A stretch of 64,000 nucleotides of DNA from Bacillus sp. MYb209 (GTDB lineage: Bacteria > Bacillota > Bacilli > Bacillales > Bacillaceae_G). Of this stretch, positions 29,218-37,259 are shown piece after piece. The DNA is taken from assembly GCF_002975175.1 (NCBI RefSeq), contig NZ_PCNZ01000012.1, positions 59,291 to 123,290 on the forward strand, in the 5' to 3' direction. Position numbers and translations under genes: made by a program. The notes beneath the pieces are model-generated. The model had not been told where the DNA came from, searched no databases, and saw only the letters and a program-made list of their open reading frames with translations. The first letter of the stretch is position 1; every line of letters begins with the position of its first letter.

Positions 29218-29746
29218 GTTTCTTTTTTGTTTGATTTGCAACTAAGTTTAAAAATAAACTATACAAAAGAGCAAATAAAATTATAGCAGGCATTGCAAGC
29301 CAACTCTTACTAGTAACCACTAAATAGGAAATAGGATAGAACCAAATTAAACTTAATATCATATTCGCCAATCCCCATTTGCGGGCTTTAGAATATTTTT
29401 GTACCGGCAAGTCTTTTTGAAAAGCGTAAATAAAAACGGGTACGAAACAGCATATAGAAATCATCATAAATAGCAGCCCAAACGTCCCTAGGTATAAACT
29501 CCAATTATGGGATGGTTTTTCAAATTGATAGAATGCAATTAATGGCATTAAATACATTGCAAAGAACAATAGAAACCAATCGGAAAGGAATTGAAAATCA
29601 GTAAGTTTTTTTTGTTCAGATTTATTCAGGAACAATTTGTCAAATTCGTTGAAAGTTTTAAATTTAATGCGAAATTGATAGAATGCAATAGCATTAGTTA
29701 TCAGGGCAATTAGTAAAGTAATAATTGGTCCAATAAATTTATCCAT
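29180..29746 (-). CDS. Prophage membrane protein, probably truncated
   Basis: The 188-residue protein has four hydrophobic segments: near residues 3-22, 55-75, 86-112 and a long one at 130-172 that may be two. The family is not recognised. AAGGAG lies before ATG on the - strand. The C-terminus (PSSVRISSRYSH) is encoded by the palindrome and looks random; an open frame with plausible protein sequence continues in another frame, so the natural protein was probably longer. It shares the leftward transcript with the ImmA-like and repressor genes, which suggests a lysogen-expressed gene, perhaps superinfection exclusion (inference). Confidence 0.65.
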   Translation of the reverse strand: MDKFIGPIITLLIALITNAIAFYQFRIKFKTFNEFDKLFLNKSEQKKLTDFQFLSDWFLLFFAMYLMPLIAFYQFEKPSHNWSLYLGTFGLLFMMISICCFVPVFIYAFQKDLPVQKYSKARKWGLANMILSLIWFYPISYLVVTSKSWLAMPAIILFALLYSLFLNLVANQTKKKPSSVRISSRYSH

Positions 29747-29866
29747 AGTAATTTCACAACTCCTTAAGTTTTTGATTTAGAGTTACGATATAAATCTAGC
29801 AATTGCTTGTATAAATGACTTGATATACCTGTACTTAATAACTATCGCATCAATTAAGTAATAATT

Positions 29867-30319
29867 TCAACGTAAATGATTATTGTACAGTAACAAATTT
29901 TTTAAACGAGCAAAATCCCTTGGAACGCCATGAATTTCTGCTATTTCTTGAATTGATAGATTAGTATTCTGATATTCAGAAATCATTTCATCAGATAATA
30001 GAAGTTCGACTGCAAATGTATTTGCTTCAATTTCTAATCGATCTACAGAATACAGCGTTTTATTTCTTAAAAATGGAGTATTTGCTTTTGGGTGTAATAG
30101 GGCATGTCCAAGTTCATGAGCACACACAAAACGTTGAGTAGTTTCGTCGATTTGATTATTAATATGAATGAATTTAAAGCGTTTGTATGTGTTGTAAAAA
30201 CCAAGAGTATTCCCAAGGTCTTCAAACAACACTATAATATTTTTTCGTCTAGCAATTTCAAACGGATTTGTTGTTTCATGTTTTTCTGCGATTTTGAGTG
30301 CGTATTCTTTAATTTCCAT
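29867..30319 (-). CDS. immA: ImmA/IrrE family metallopeptidase
   Basis: The 150-residue protein has the zinc motif VCAHELGHALLHP and downstream RLEIEANTFAVELLL, the hallmark of ImmA/IrrE peptidases that cleave phage or ICE repressors when induced. CGGAG precedes ATG on the - strand. It lies 12 bases downstream of the repressor gene in the same leftward operon, exactly the ImmR-ImmA arrangement of ICEBs1. It probably cleaves the adjacent repressor after DNA damage (inference from the family). Confidence 0.9.
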   Translation of the reverse strand: MEIKEYALKIAEKHETTNPFEIARRKNIIVLFEDLGNTLGFYNTYKRFKFIHINNQIDETTQRFVCAHELGHALLHPKANTPFLRNKTLYSVDRLEIEANTFAVELLLSDEMISEYQNTNLSIQEIAEIHGVPRDFARLKNLLLYNNHLR

Positions 30320-30331
30320 TTCTCGCTCCGT

Positions 30332-30766
30332 TCAATCTTTTTTATACTTGTTTGGAGTGAATTTTTGTTTTGCTAATTGTTTTGCCATGCGCATTGAGTT
30401 TTCCAGAGAAATACGAATCATTTCTTTTGTATGGTCGTCTATTGGTTCTCCATCAAACATTAACGCTTCATCACTGTTTTCTAAATCCTTTAATGTTTTT
30501 TCTAAGTCACGTGCAATATCACGACTATCTTTTTTTGTTAAGTCAGGAAGTGTATTGGATACTCTTGATTCATCTTCTCTTCCTAATAAATAATCTGTTG
30601 TTACTCCTAAAACATTAGCTAAATCTTTTAGCATTTCGTTTGAGGGAGTGCTATGTCCGTTCTCATAGTTACTAATGGTGCCCTTAGTGGTATTTACTTT
30701 ATTGGCTAATTCTTGTTGAGTAAGTTGACGTATTTTACGTGTTTCTTTTAATCTTTGTTTCAACAC
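30332..30766 (-). CDS. XRE-family phage repressor (ImmR/CI-like)
   Basis: The 144-residue protein has an N-terminal helix-turn-helix (TQQELANKVNTTKGTISNYE, then LADVLGV-like helix and DYLLGRED) and a C-terminal helical dimerisation region. GGGAGG on the - strand is spaced for GTG 30766; a GTG at 30775 overlaps it and is less likely. It lacks a LexA-type self-cleavage domain, consistent with cleavage by the adjacent ImmA. It should bind the 17-bp operators just upstream and maintain lysogeny. Confidence 0.9.
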   Translation of the reverse strand: MLKQRLKETRKIRQLTQQELANKVNTTKGTISNYENGHSTPSNEMLKDLANVLGVTTDYLLGREDESRVSNTLPDLTKKDSRDIARDLEKTLKDLENSDEALMFDGEPIDDHTKEMIRISLENSMRMAKQLAKQKFTPNKYKKD

Positions 30767-30790
30767 TTTTAGCACCTCCCGTTAATAAAA

Positions 30791-30907
30791 GTACAAAGAT
30801 ATTGTACCTTATACAAATGAAATATTAAACTTTGTACAAGAATATTGTACAAATGTGTTGACGTACAAGAATCTTATACTTATAATGAAAGTACAAATAA
30901 CTTATAC
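30791..30907. promoter_or_regulatory. Four 17-bp operators of the lysogeny switch
   Basis: Near-palindromes of the form GTACAAGAATNTTRTAC occur at 30791-30807, 30834-30850, 30863-30879 and 30891-30907. The second is a perfect inverted repeat around its centre. They lie between the divergent repressor and cro genes, the classic switch layout. Spacing is irregular: 26, 12 and 11 bases between sites. The half-site GTACAA / TTGTAC is most conserved. Confidence 0.88.
30858..30886 (+). promoter_or_regulatory. Rightward early promoter
   Basis: TTGACG at 30858-30863 and TATAAT at 30881-30886 are 17 bases apart, a near-consensus sigma-A promoter. The third operator (30863-30879) fills the spacer and the fourth lies just downstream, so bound repressor would block it. 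Confidence 0.85.
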
Positions 30908-30920
30908 AAGGAGCGAGACA

Positions 30921-31109
30921 GTGAACAAAAATATCAAGTTAATTAGAACCAGGAAAAAAAGTAAGTTAACGCAACAAGATCTTGCAGGTAGAATGCAAGT
31001 TACAAAATCTACAATAAGTAATTGGGAAAATGGCTATAGTAATCCAAATCTTGAAAAAGCTATAAGGTTAGCTGCTATTCTTGGGTGTGATGTAAAAGAT
31101 TTAATTTGA
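30921..31109 (+). CDS. Cro-like XRE regulator
   Basis: The 62-residue protein is almost only a helix-turn-helix (KLTQQDLAGRMQVTKSTISN followed by a WENGYSNPNLEKAIRLA helix). It starts at GTG 30921 after AAGGAG. It is the first gene of the rightward transcript, opposite the repressor, so a Cro role is likely. The fifth operator lies just after its stop codon. Confidence 0.88.
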   Translation: MNKNIKLIRTRKKSKLTQQDLAGRMQVTKSTISNWENGYSNPNLEKAIRLAAILGCDVKDLI

Positions 31110-31118
31110 TGCATATAA

Positions 31119-31135
31119 GTACAAGAATCTTATAC
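31119..31135. promoter_or_regulatory. Fifth operator, downstream of cro
   Basis: The 17 bases are identical to the operator at 30863-30879. It lies between cro and the next early gene, outside the core switch, so it may act by looping or as a roadblock. Confidence 0.8.
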
Positions 31136-31160
31136 TTCCACTTAGAAAGCAGGTGAGAAA

Positions 31161-31409
31161 ATGCCATCAACTAACATGGCAGTACCAACAGATTCGTCGC
31201 ATAAACATATAAAAAGCACTTCAAGAGGTGACACCATGAGCCAACAAGAAGAATATGCAGCGACTTATGAATTTGGAAAAACGAAAGTCCATGTTGTGGC
31301 TCCTGAGCCAAAACCGCAAAAGGATATTGATAAGATCCTTCAAGCATATTACAAGGCTGGTTGGGCCATCATCAAAGAAATGCAAGTGAAAGAAAACATT
31401 GAGGAATAG
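31161..31409 (+). CDS. Small early phage protein, unknown function
   Basis: An 82-residue frame from ATG 31161, which follows GCAGGTGAG. A second in-frame ATG at 31236 also has a good site (AGAGGTGA) and would give a 57-residue protein (MSQQEEYAATYEFGKTKVHV). The C-terminal part (DIDKILQAYYKAGWAIIKEM) is helical and looks more protein-like than the first 25 residues, so the shorter form may be the real one. The family is not recognised. Confidence 0.6.
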   Translation: MPSTNMAVPTDSSHKHIKSTSRGDTMSQQEEYAATYEFGKTKVHVVAPEPKPQKDIDKILQAYYKAGWAIIKEMQVKENIEE

Positions 31410-31499
31410 TTCCTCTCTTTTTACATGAATAATAGACAAGTTACGTATGTACTAAATTCATTGTAACCATTTTAAAACTAAATATGGAGGCGAACAGAT

Positions 31500-32087
31500 A
31501 TGGGAACAAGCATATACTGCAATTCAGCGATAGGGGAATTATTACAGAATGCTAGAGAATGTTGTGATAATGTTCAGCTGAAAACGAAGAAAGGACTATC
31601 TAAGTACCTTGGCATTACACATGAACGCTTAACTCGTATTGAATCTGGACTTTCTAAACCAGAATTTGAGCTTGCGATGGATTGGTGTCATGCAACAGGA
31701 GCAAAGTTGAATCAACAAGCGATTAAACATATTTATGGTGTTGGTTTACCGCCAACAGATCCACGTTTAACTCAAGATGTGAATTTACAATTGATGAACT
31801 ACATTAAACAGGCTGAAGAGGGGATTAAAGCAGCGAAGGAAATCATGAACTTACAAGTTGCAACAAGGTCATGGAAGCTTGATGAAAAAAAGAGACATGA
31901 ATACGCAGTTCATGCAAAGGAAATCTTCGATACAATCCAAGCAACTCAATGTGTAGTACAAGCTTTGGAACAAGTACATTTTGGCATTATAGAGCAAACG
32001 CAAAGAAGTTGGTTGCAAAAGGCTATGTCAGAAAACGTTATTATTCAATCGGTGGATAGCTTAATGGCTTTAACAAAAGTTTTGTAA
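31500..32087 (+). CDS. Phage regulator-like protein with helix-turn-helix
   Basis: The 195-residue protein has a degenerate XRE-type motif at about residues 28-60 (KKGLSKYLGITHERLTRIES), followed by a mostly helical C-terminal region. ATGGAGGCG precedes ATG. It lies in the early region after cro, so it is probably a transcription regulator. The exact family is not recognised. Confidence 0.65.
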   Translation: MGTSIYCNSAIGELLQNARECCDNVQLKTKKGLSKYLGITHERLTRIESGLSKPEFELAMDWCHATGAKLNQQAIKHIYGVGLPPTDPRLTQDVNLQLMNYIKQAEEGIKAAKEIMNLQVATRSWKLDEKKRHEYAVHAKEIFDTIQATQCVVQALEQVHFGIIEQTQRSWLQKAMSENVIIQSVDSLMALTKVL

Positions 32088-32101
32088 AGGAGGAAGTGTA
32101 A

Positions 32102-32323
32102 ATGACAGTAGATTACAAGAATCCAAGTTTAAGAGAATATAAGGAACTAATTCGTTATGATGCAAAGTTAACTGGTGAAATAAAAATAGCTAAAACATTT
32201 GGTAATGATAAAAATTCAGGAGAATTACAACAAGAGAAGAAGTTAGTGGGGATTCGAATCAAAATTATTGAAGCATCATTCACTTTAAAGCATAAATGGG
32301 CAAAAGAAAAAGCTACCGCCTGA
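32102..32323 (+). CDS. Small early phage protein, unknown function
   Basis: The 73-residue, Lys-rich, helical protein (DYKNPSLREYKELIRYDAKL) follows AAAGGAGGAAG closely. It lies 14 bases after the preceding regulator-like gene, in the same operon. No recognisable domain. Confidence 0.65.
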   Translation: MTVDYKNPSLREYKELIRYDAKLTGEIKIAKTFGNDKNSGELQQEKKLVGIRIKIIEASFTLKHKWAKEKATA

Positions 32324-32380
32324 GAACAGTAGCTGGCAATATATTTTACAAAATAATTATAACATTTTATTCATTATTTG

Positions 32381-32473
32381 GACAAGCAACTGTGCTTGTC
32401 GTTACAACCAGAAAGGGATTGTTCCTCCATCCCCTACAATGCTCCTTTCTGGTTGTAACGATGCGTACAGCAT
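32381..32473 (+). other. Three consecutive RNA hairpins between early genes
   Basis: First hairpin: GACAAGCA / TGCTTGTC (32381-32388 / 32393-32400), loop 4. Second: a perfect 17-bp stem (32400-32416 / 32444-32460) with an inner ATTGT / ACAAT pairing. Third: ATGC / GCAT at 32461-32473. No convincing gene lies here. The poor T tracts argue against simple terminators. Confidence 0.6.
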
Positions 32474-32501
32474 CAACTCAAATAGAAAGGAGATGTAATT
32501 C

Positions 32502-32786
32502 ATGACACATAAATACGATCGTCTTCATGATCTAGTTCTCCCAGGAGACTTTTCATTTGCGAATAAACTTCATAACTGTATGGTTGCATGTATTCATAAC
32601 ATGTTTTATGCAAAATCAGCCGAAGAATCAAATCATTGGGAAGAAGAACTGGAACGATGTATGAAAGAATTTAAAATGCTTCGTGATACAAAAGAAGAAC
32701 ATGAGGCATCGATGAGTTATCGTGTAGTGATTAAAGATTTAAGAGCAAGAGGAGTTAACGTCTCTTTAGTAACACGTAGAAAATAA
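32502..32786 (+). CDS. Hypothetical phage protein
   Basis: The 94-residue protein is helical with several His and Cys residues (MVACIHNMFYAKSAEESNHW). GAAAGGAGATG precedes ATG 32502. It sits between the hairpin cluster and the replication genes. The family is not recognised. Confidence 0.65.
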   Translation: MTHKYDRLHDLVLPGDFSFANKLHNCMVACIHNMFYAKSAEESNHWEEELERCMKEFKMLRDTKEEHEASMSYRVVIKDLRARGVNVSLVTRRK

Positions 32787-32886
32787 AAAATCTACCACTT
32801 GGCAGAGTGATAGATAAATGGCTTTGGAAAAAATATTTGAATTAATTATATCAAATTAGCATTCGTATAACAACGGAGTGTGTTGC

Positions 32887-33063
32887 ATGCCTTTAGACAA
32901 ATCATTACATAGAGTGTTGTTGAACCCTAAAGTGTTTCAACAAGCAATATCAAAGCAACACCTAATTTACTTAGTAAATCAATATCTCAAAATAGGATAC
33001 AAGAATTATCGCTTATTACGTGTAGAGGACGGATTTGCGATATGTAAACGGGAGGATGAATAA
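32887..33063 (+). CDS. Small phage protein upstream of the DnaD-like gene
   Basis: The 58-residue protein (MPLDKSLHRVLLNPKVFQQA) starts at ATG 32887 behind CGGAG. It ends 1 base before the next ATG, and GGGAGGATG at its 3' end is the ribosome site of the replication gene, so the two are translationally coupled. It is basic and small; the function is unknown. Confidence 0.6.
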   Translation: MPLDKSLHRVLLNPKVFQQAISKQHLIYLVNQYLKIGYKNYRLLRVEDGFAICKREDE

Positions 33064-33064
33064 T

Positions 33065-34018
33065 ATGGCAGTTTATAGACCAGTACATGTTTCATTTTGG
33101 CAGGATTCATTTGTTTTAGATCTTACACCGGAGGAAAAGTATTTCTACTTATATTTGATGACAAACAGTAAGACGTCTCAATCAGGAATCTATGAGCTTC
33201 CACTTCGTATCATTGAAACTGATACAGGGTACAACCGCGAAACTGTTATGAAGTTATTAGAACGCTTTGCAGAGTACGGGAAAATTAATTACAACCAAAA
33301 AACAAAAGAATTGTTCTTAATCAACTGGTTGAAATTCAATCCGATTAAAAATGTGAACATTGAAAAGTGCGTTTTAAAAGAAATTCAATCTGTGAAGGAT
33401 AAGGATTTTTTAGTTGATTTCTATGAAACTTGCTTGGAATTAGAAATGCAACAAGACTTTAAGATTCCAAGAATTAAGGAGTATTTATCAGCACGTTTGG
33501 AGGGGCTTATAAGGGGCTTCCAAGACCCTAGCAAGGAAGAAGAAAAAGAAGAAGAAAAAGAAAAAGAACAACAACAACAAGAAGAACGCGCAGGCGCGGA
33601 AGAAGTTGTTGAGGTTAATCCAATTTCTTTTTACGAGCAGAACTTCGGATTCATTACACCTTTTATTGCAGATGGTATTCACGCTTGGATAGATGATTTA
33701 AATGCAGAGCTTGTTGTGAAAGCTATGGAAATTGCTTTAGAGAAGAATACGAGAAACATGAATTACGTAAATACGATTTTACGAGATTGGCATCTTAAAG
33801 GATTGAAAACAGTAGCAGATGTGGAGGTGGCTGATAAAGCATTTCGTACTCAACGATTAGCAAAGGCGCAACAACCGACACAAGCTCCTTATCAACAAAA
33901 AGGCTTATCAGAATCTACTAAGAACGTAATACAGCAGCAACAATCATGGGAACAAAACATTCCAACGGATGAAGAGCTTGCAGCACTTAATCAACAGAAT
34001 GGGTGGATGGTTCAATGA
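33065..34018 (+). CDS. DnaD-like phage replication initiator / helicase loader
   Basis: The 317-residue protein has an N-terminal winged-helix region (FWQDSFVLDLTPEEKYFYLY and TSQSGIYELPLRIIETDTGY), a Glu/Gln low-complexity linker at about 167-185, and a DnaD/phage replisome C-terminal domain. That domain contains YEQNFGFITPFIADGIHAWI and NMNYVNTILRDWHLKG. It should bind the phage origin and load the adjacent helicase. Its stop overlaps the helicase start (ATGA). The gene itself may contain or flank the origin, but I see no clear iterons. Confidence 0.88.
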   Translation: MAVYRPVHVSFWQDSFVLDLTPEEKYFYLYLMTNSKTSQSGIYELPLRIIETDTGYNRETVMKLLERFAEYGKINYNQKTKELFLINWLKFNPIKNVNIEKCVLKEIQSVKDKDFLVDFYETCLELEMQQDFKIPRIKEYLSARLEGLIRGFQDPSKEEEKEEEKEKEQQQQEERAGAEEVVEVNPISFYEQNFGFITPFIADGIHAWIDDLNAELVVKAMEIALEKNTRNMNYVNTILRDWHLKGLKTVADVEVADKAFRTQRLAKAQQPTQAPYQQKGLSESTKNVIQQQQSWEQNIPTDEELAALNQQNGWMVQ

Positions 34019-35337
34019 GTAACGATATGATTCGTAACGCAGAAGCTGAACAAAGTGTTTTAGGTAGCATTATCCAAGAAGGCGATTTAATTAAAGATTG
34101 TCAGCTAAAGGCAAAACAGTTTTCTTTACCAACACACCAAGTGATTTTTAAAGCGATGAGAGAGTTAGAAGATGCTGAGGTTCCAATAGACCTTGTCGCT
34201 CTCATGGGAAAATTCGATGAAAGCTTTATGAATCAAATTAGTGGAATTGAATTCTTTGTAAACCTGACAGAAGTTGTAACAACAACTAAAAACTTCTCGT
34301 ATCATGAAGGTTTAGTGATTGAAGCTTGGAAGATGCGACATGCTCAAGAGGTTGCTGGCAACTTATATAATCGTCTTCAGCATGAAAGAGATATAAATGC
34401 TATTAGTACATCGATTGATGAACTAAGCGCTATTGAAGAAACAGGTTATTCAGATGAATTTAATCTAAAGGAAACCCTAGTTGATCTGTATAAGAACATG
34501 CAAATTGATGTAGGAGATCTAACCGGTATACCAACTGGTTATGACGACTTAAACAGAATGACAGCAGGACTACAAGAAGGCGATTTAATTATTGTCGGTG
34601 CCCGTCCTTCGATGGGGAAAACAGCATTTGTATTAAACATTGCTTTCCATGCAGCGAGTGCTCATACAGCAACAGGAGTCTTTTCGCTAGAGATGGGAGA
34701 AGAACAGTTACTTAAGCGTATGATCTCAAGTACTGGAAATATAGATGCTACGAAATTAAAAAACCCTAAAAAGCTATGTAATTTAAAGGATTGGGAAAAG
34801 ATTAGTCAGGCTATGGGCTTGATAAATGATTTACCACTAGAAATATACGATAAAGCCAATGTAACGATGCAAGAGATTTACGCAAAGACTAGGAAACTAA
34901 AGCGCAAATACCCAGACAAAAAGGTGTTAGTCGCAATTGATTACTTGCAGCTTATTGTAGGTGACCCAAAGCACAAAGGAAATCGTATGCAAGAGATTGG
35001 TGAGATTAGTCGTAAGCTAAAACTTATGGCAAGAGAGCTAAATGTATGTGTGGTTGCATTATCACAGTTAAGCCGTGCTGTTGAAAGTAGACAAGATAAA
35101 AGGCCGTTACTCTCAGACTTACGTGAAAATGGTCAAATTGAGCAAGATGCGGACTTGATTGCATTCTTATATCGTGAAGATTATTACGACCGTGAAACAG
35201 AAAATAAAAACATAACAGAAATCATTTTAGCGAAACAGAGAAACGGTCCAGTTGGTGTTGTTGAACTAGCATTCATTAAAGAGTTTAGTAAGTTTGTAAA
35301 TTTAGAGCGGAAGTTCAGTCACCAACAGGAGGCCTAA
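34015..35337 (+). CDS. dnaC: DnaB-like replicative helicase
   Basis: The 440-residue hexameric helicase has the N-terminal DnaB domain (MIRNAEAEQSVLGSIIQEGD), Walker A GARPSMGKTAFVLN, Walker B VLVAIDYLQLIVGD and the C-terminal SQLSRAVESRQDKRPLLSDL with LRENGQIEQDADLIAFLYR. It unwinds phage DNA and is coupled to the upstream DnaD-like gene by a 4-base overlap. Confidence 0.95.
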   Translation: MSNDMIRNAEAEQSVLGSIIQEGDLIKDCQLKAKQFSLPTHQVIFKAMRELEDAEVPIDLVALMGKFDESFMNQISGIEFFVNLTEVVTTTKNFSYHEGLVIEAWKMRHAQEVAGNLYNRLQHERDINAISTSIDELSAIEETGYSDEFNLKETLVDLYKNMQIDVGDLTGIPTGYDDLNRMTAGLQEGDLIIVGARPSMGKTAFVLNIAFHAASAHTATGVFSLEMGEEQLLKRMISSTGNIDATKLKNPKKLCNLKDWEKISQAMGLINDLPLEIYDKANVTMQEIYAKTRKLKRKYPDKKVLVAIDYLQLIVGDPKHKGNRMQEIGEISRKLKLMARELNVCVVALSQLSRAVESRQDKRPLLSDLRENGQIEQDADLIAFLYREDYYDRETENKNITEIILAKQRNGPVGVVELAFIKEFSKFVNLERKFSHQQEA

Positions 35338-35339
35338 TC

Positions 35340-35528
35340 ATGTTGTTACGTCAGGAAGTAGAGCGTAGAAAACTAGCAATCATTCGTAAATTATCGGGAT
35401 TAGGACTATCGGAAATTAATGGGCAAACATTAGATCAACTAACATTAACGCAGCTTGAAGGAATCTTAATTGCAAGCTTGCAGGTATTGGAGGGAACAAG
35501 CGATGACAAAGCAGCTAACAATTTTTGA
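35340..35528 (+). CDS. Small phage protein with FbpA-like pattern
   Basis: The 62-residue protein (MLLRQEVERRKLAIIRKLSG, then LDQLTLTQLEGILIA) resembles the short domain of Fur-regulated basic protein A-like proteins in Bacillus; this resemblance is weak and from memory. GGAGG precedes ATG. It overlaps the next gene by 26 bases. Confidence 0.6.
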   Translation: MLLRQEVERRKLAIIRKLSGLGLSEINGQTLDQLTLTQLEGILIASLQVLEGTSDDKAANNF

Positions 35529-35865
35529 TGTTGAACGAGTTGTGTCATTTGATCCTAAGAAGGCTCATGTTCATCGGTTAAATTCTAAACTACGTTTTGC
35601 TGACGTTGTTGTACAAATACCACGCCAAGCAAAGGCGATTGACGAATTAAAACCAACGACAGCGCCAGATGATCGTTACGAATTATTTGAGGATTACACA
35701 ATTGGGATTTGGCGTTATAAGCGAGTGGAGGATAAACAGTTTGATTGGGAAGAAGCTGAAGAGATATGTAAGCGAGCAAGGGATAGCAAAGAGCCGATTC
35801 CAATACGGCTTCATCTATCCTTGGAACAATCGTTTGTTCCGGAGAATGTTGTGCAGTATTTATAA
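35503..35865 (+). CDS. Hypothetical phage protein
   Basis: The 120-residue protein starts at ATG 35503, after GGAGGG (MTKQLTIFDVERVVSFDPKK). It is soluble and mixed alpha/beta by eye, with no recognised domain. It overlaps the previous small gene and lies in the same operon downstream of the helicase. Confidence 0.65.
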   Translation: MTKQLTIFDVERVVSFDPKKAHVHRLNSKLRFADVVVQIPRQAKAIDELKPTTAPDDRYELFEDYTIGIWRYKRVEDKQFDWEEAEEICKRARDSKEPIPIRLHLSLEQSFVPENVVQYL

Positions 35866-35934
35866 GCAAATAAAAAAGCCGAGAATACTCCCGACTACTT
35901 TCGACAAAGTAATTATATCATGGGAGTGGTGAAT

Positions 35935-36126
35935 GTGGCGATTATTAAAGAAGATATTGCAGAAATGAGAGCGGAAATTTCTTTAGCTGAAAATATGGTT
36001 TATATCGTGAAAGATGGACAAGTTCGTCAAATAGAGCCGCCGATAAGTGGTCATGGTGAGCAGTCCTTGATATACAAGAATAAAAAAGTAATTCGTATTG
36101 AAAAACGAGAATCAGAGTTGATTTAG
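35935..36126 (+). CDS. xtrA: XtrA-like small phage protein
   Basis: The 63-residue protein has a C-terminal pattern of the PBSX XtrA type (YIVKDGQVRQIEPPISGHGE). GGGAGTGGTGA is spaced for GTG 35935; the ATG at 35920 would overlap that site. The function of XtrA is unknown. It is the last gene before a 555-base gene-poor tract. Confidence 0.6.
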   Translation: MAIIKEDIAEMRAEISLAENMVYIVKDGQVRQIEPPISGHGEQSLIYKNKKVIRIEKRESELI

Positions 36127-36681
36127 CCTAGCTTTTATTTTTTTAAACAAGTTGGAAATTGGGGTAATAATAAACCTTGAATTTTGTTCAGGATGAAGAC
36201 TCAGTGAACAATTAATGAATATAAGGAGAAATCCCTGCGGGGGCAAGGATTTCGGAGGGGAGAGGCTATTGTCGTACTGTGTCGAAATTTGGCGTATTCG
36301 ACAAATTAATATTATCACGAATTTTCAAGTAGTTGTGATGTTCGATGTGTCAAAAATGTGTACGAATTTTATATAAAAGCGTTATTTTGTTAAAAAGTAA
36401 TGCGGAGATAAATAAGACCGCTCCTTTTATCGGAACGGCCGTACAAGTAACCTGTGCTGGAGGTCTCATCAAATAGCTTGAGATGTTTTCTCTAAACAGT
36501 ATGGACAAGGATTTTTACGATTATACGTAAAAACGGCAGGTAATTGACTAAGTTACCTGCCATGTCCTGAAAAGATACGGAGGAGAGAGCTCCGATTTGA
36601 AAGAGTGAAGCCGGTGGGAAGTCGGCTTGCAGGTAGTATGCACGATATAAAAAAGATTATACGAAAAGGGGAATGGGAGAT
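36127..36681 (+). other. Gene-poor tract with hairpins, start of the repeat region
   Basis: No convincing gene. It contains GACCGCTCC / GGAACGGCC-type pairing near 36418-36440 and a perfect GGCAGGTAA / TTACCTGCC stem (36535-36543 / 36553-36561). It also has one copy of the ATAAAANCGTTATTTT motif at 36373-36389 that recurs across the next 5 kb. A 26-codon frame starting GTG near 36606 (AAGAGTGAAGCC) has a weak site and is not called. Confidence 0.5.
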
Positions 36682-37092
36682 ATGAAATGGATGTACAACC
36701 TTGATAGCAATAGTGAGATTTGGACAAGTGATAAATATGAAACGAAAGAGGAAGCCATTCAAGCAGCTTTAAAAGATTGGACGGATAGAATGGTAGCGGA
36801 TAGAGCATCAGTTGATAATGAATTCCAAATTGGAGAATTCAAACAGTATACGCCATGGATCAATGCGGATGTATTGTTGGATGAATTATATGAACGAGCA
36901 AACGATGAATGTGGAGGGGTTGCAGATTCTTGGCTTTCAGGGGTAGCAAGAGATGAAGGTGAAAAACTTCAAGAACAAATAAACAAGGTAGTTGAAGGAT
37001 GGCTAAAAGGAATAAATGAGTACCCTAGCTTTGGATCAATTGAAAATATCGAAACGATAGACGCTAGCAAACTTGAATACCAAGGAAACTAA
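36682..37092 (+). CDS. Hypothetical phage protein
   Basis: The 136-residue acidic protein (MKWMYNLDSNSEIWTSDKYE, WINADVLLDELYERANDECG) has no recognised domain. AAAAGGGGAATG lies just upstream; AGGGG fits ATG 36682, while ATG 36673 would overlap it. The same leader sequence precedes the genes at 37260 and 41137. It stands alone between hairpins. Confidence 0.65.
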   Translation: MKWMYNLDSNSEIWTSDKYETKEEAIQAALKDWTDRMVADRASVDNEFQIGEFKQYTPWINADVLLDELYERANDECGGVADSWLSGVARDEGEKLQEQINKVVEGWLKGINEYPSFGSIENIETIDASKLEYQGN

Positions 37093-37118
37093 ACAAAATA
37101 GTTATTTTAACAACAAAA

Positions 37119-37140
37119 GCCCTAGCAGGGGAGCTAGGGC
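37119..37140 (+). repeat. Hairpin after the gene at 36682
   Basis: GCCCTAGC and GCTAGGGC pair perfectly around a 6-base purine-rich loop (AGGGGA). No T run follows, so it is not a standard terminator. A TTATTTTA motif copy lies 10 bases upstream. Confidence 0.7.
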
Positions 37141-37259
37141 AGGGGATAGGGTATTAAGAATTGCCGAATTAATAACGAATGACATCTTCGAATGAATTTA
37201 GTGTAACACACAAACTTGTATACATCTGTTACAAAATCATGAACAAAGGGGAATGAGAA

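Noticed and set aside
32296-32505. 69-codon + strand frame
   Set aside because: It lies across the hairpin cluster, has no ribosome site and reads as low-quality hydrophobic sequence.
36548-36808. - strand frames opposite the gene at 36682
   Set aside because: Antisense shadows without ribosome sites and with unlikely composition.
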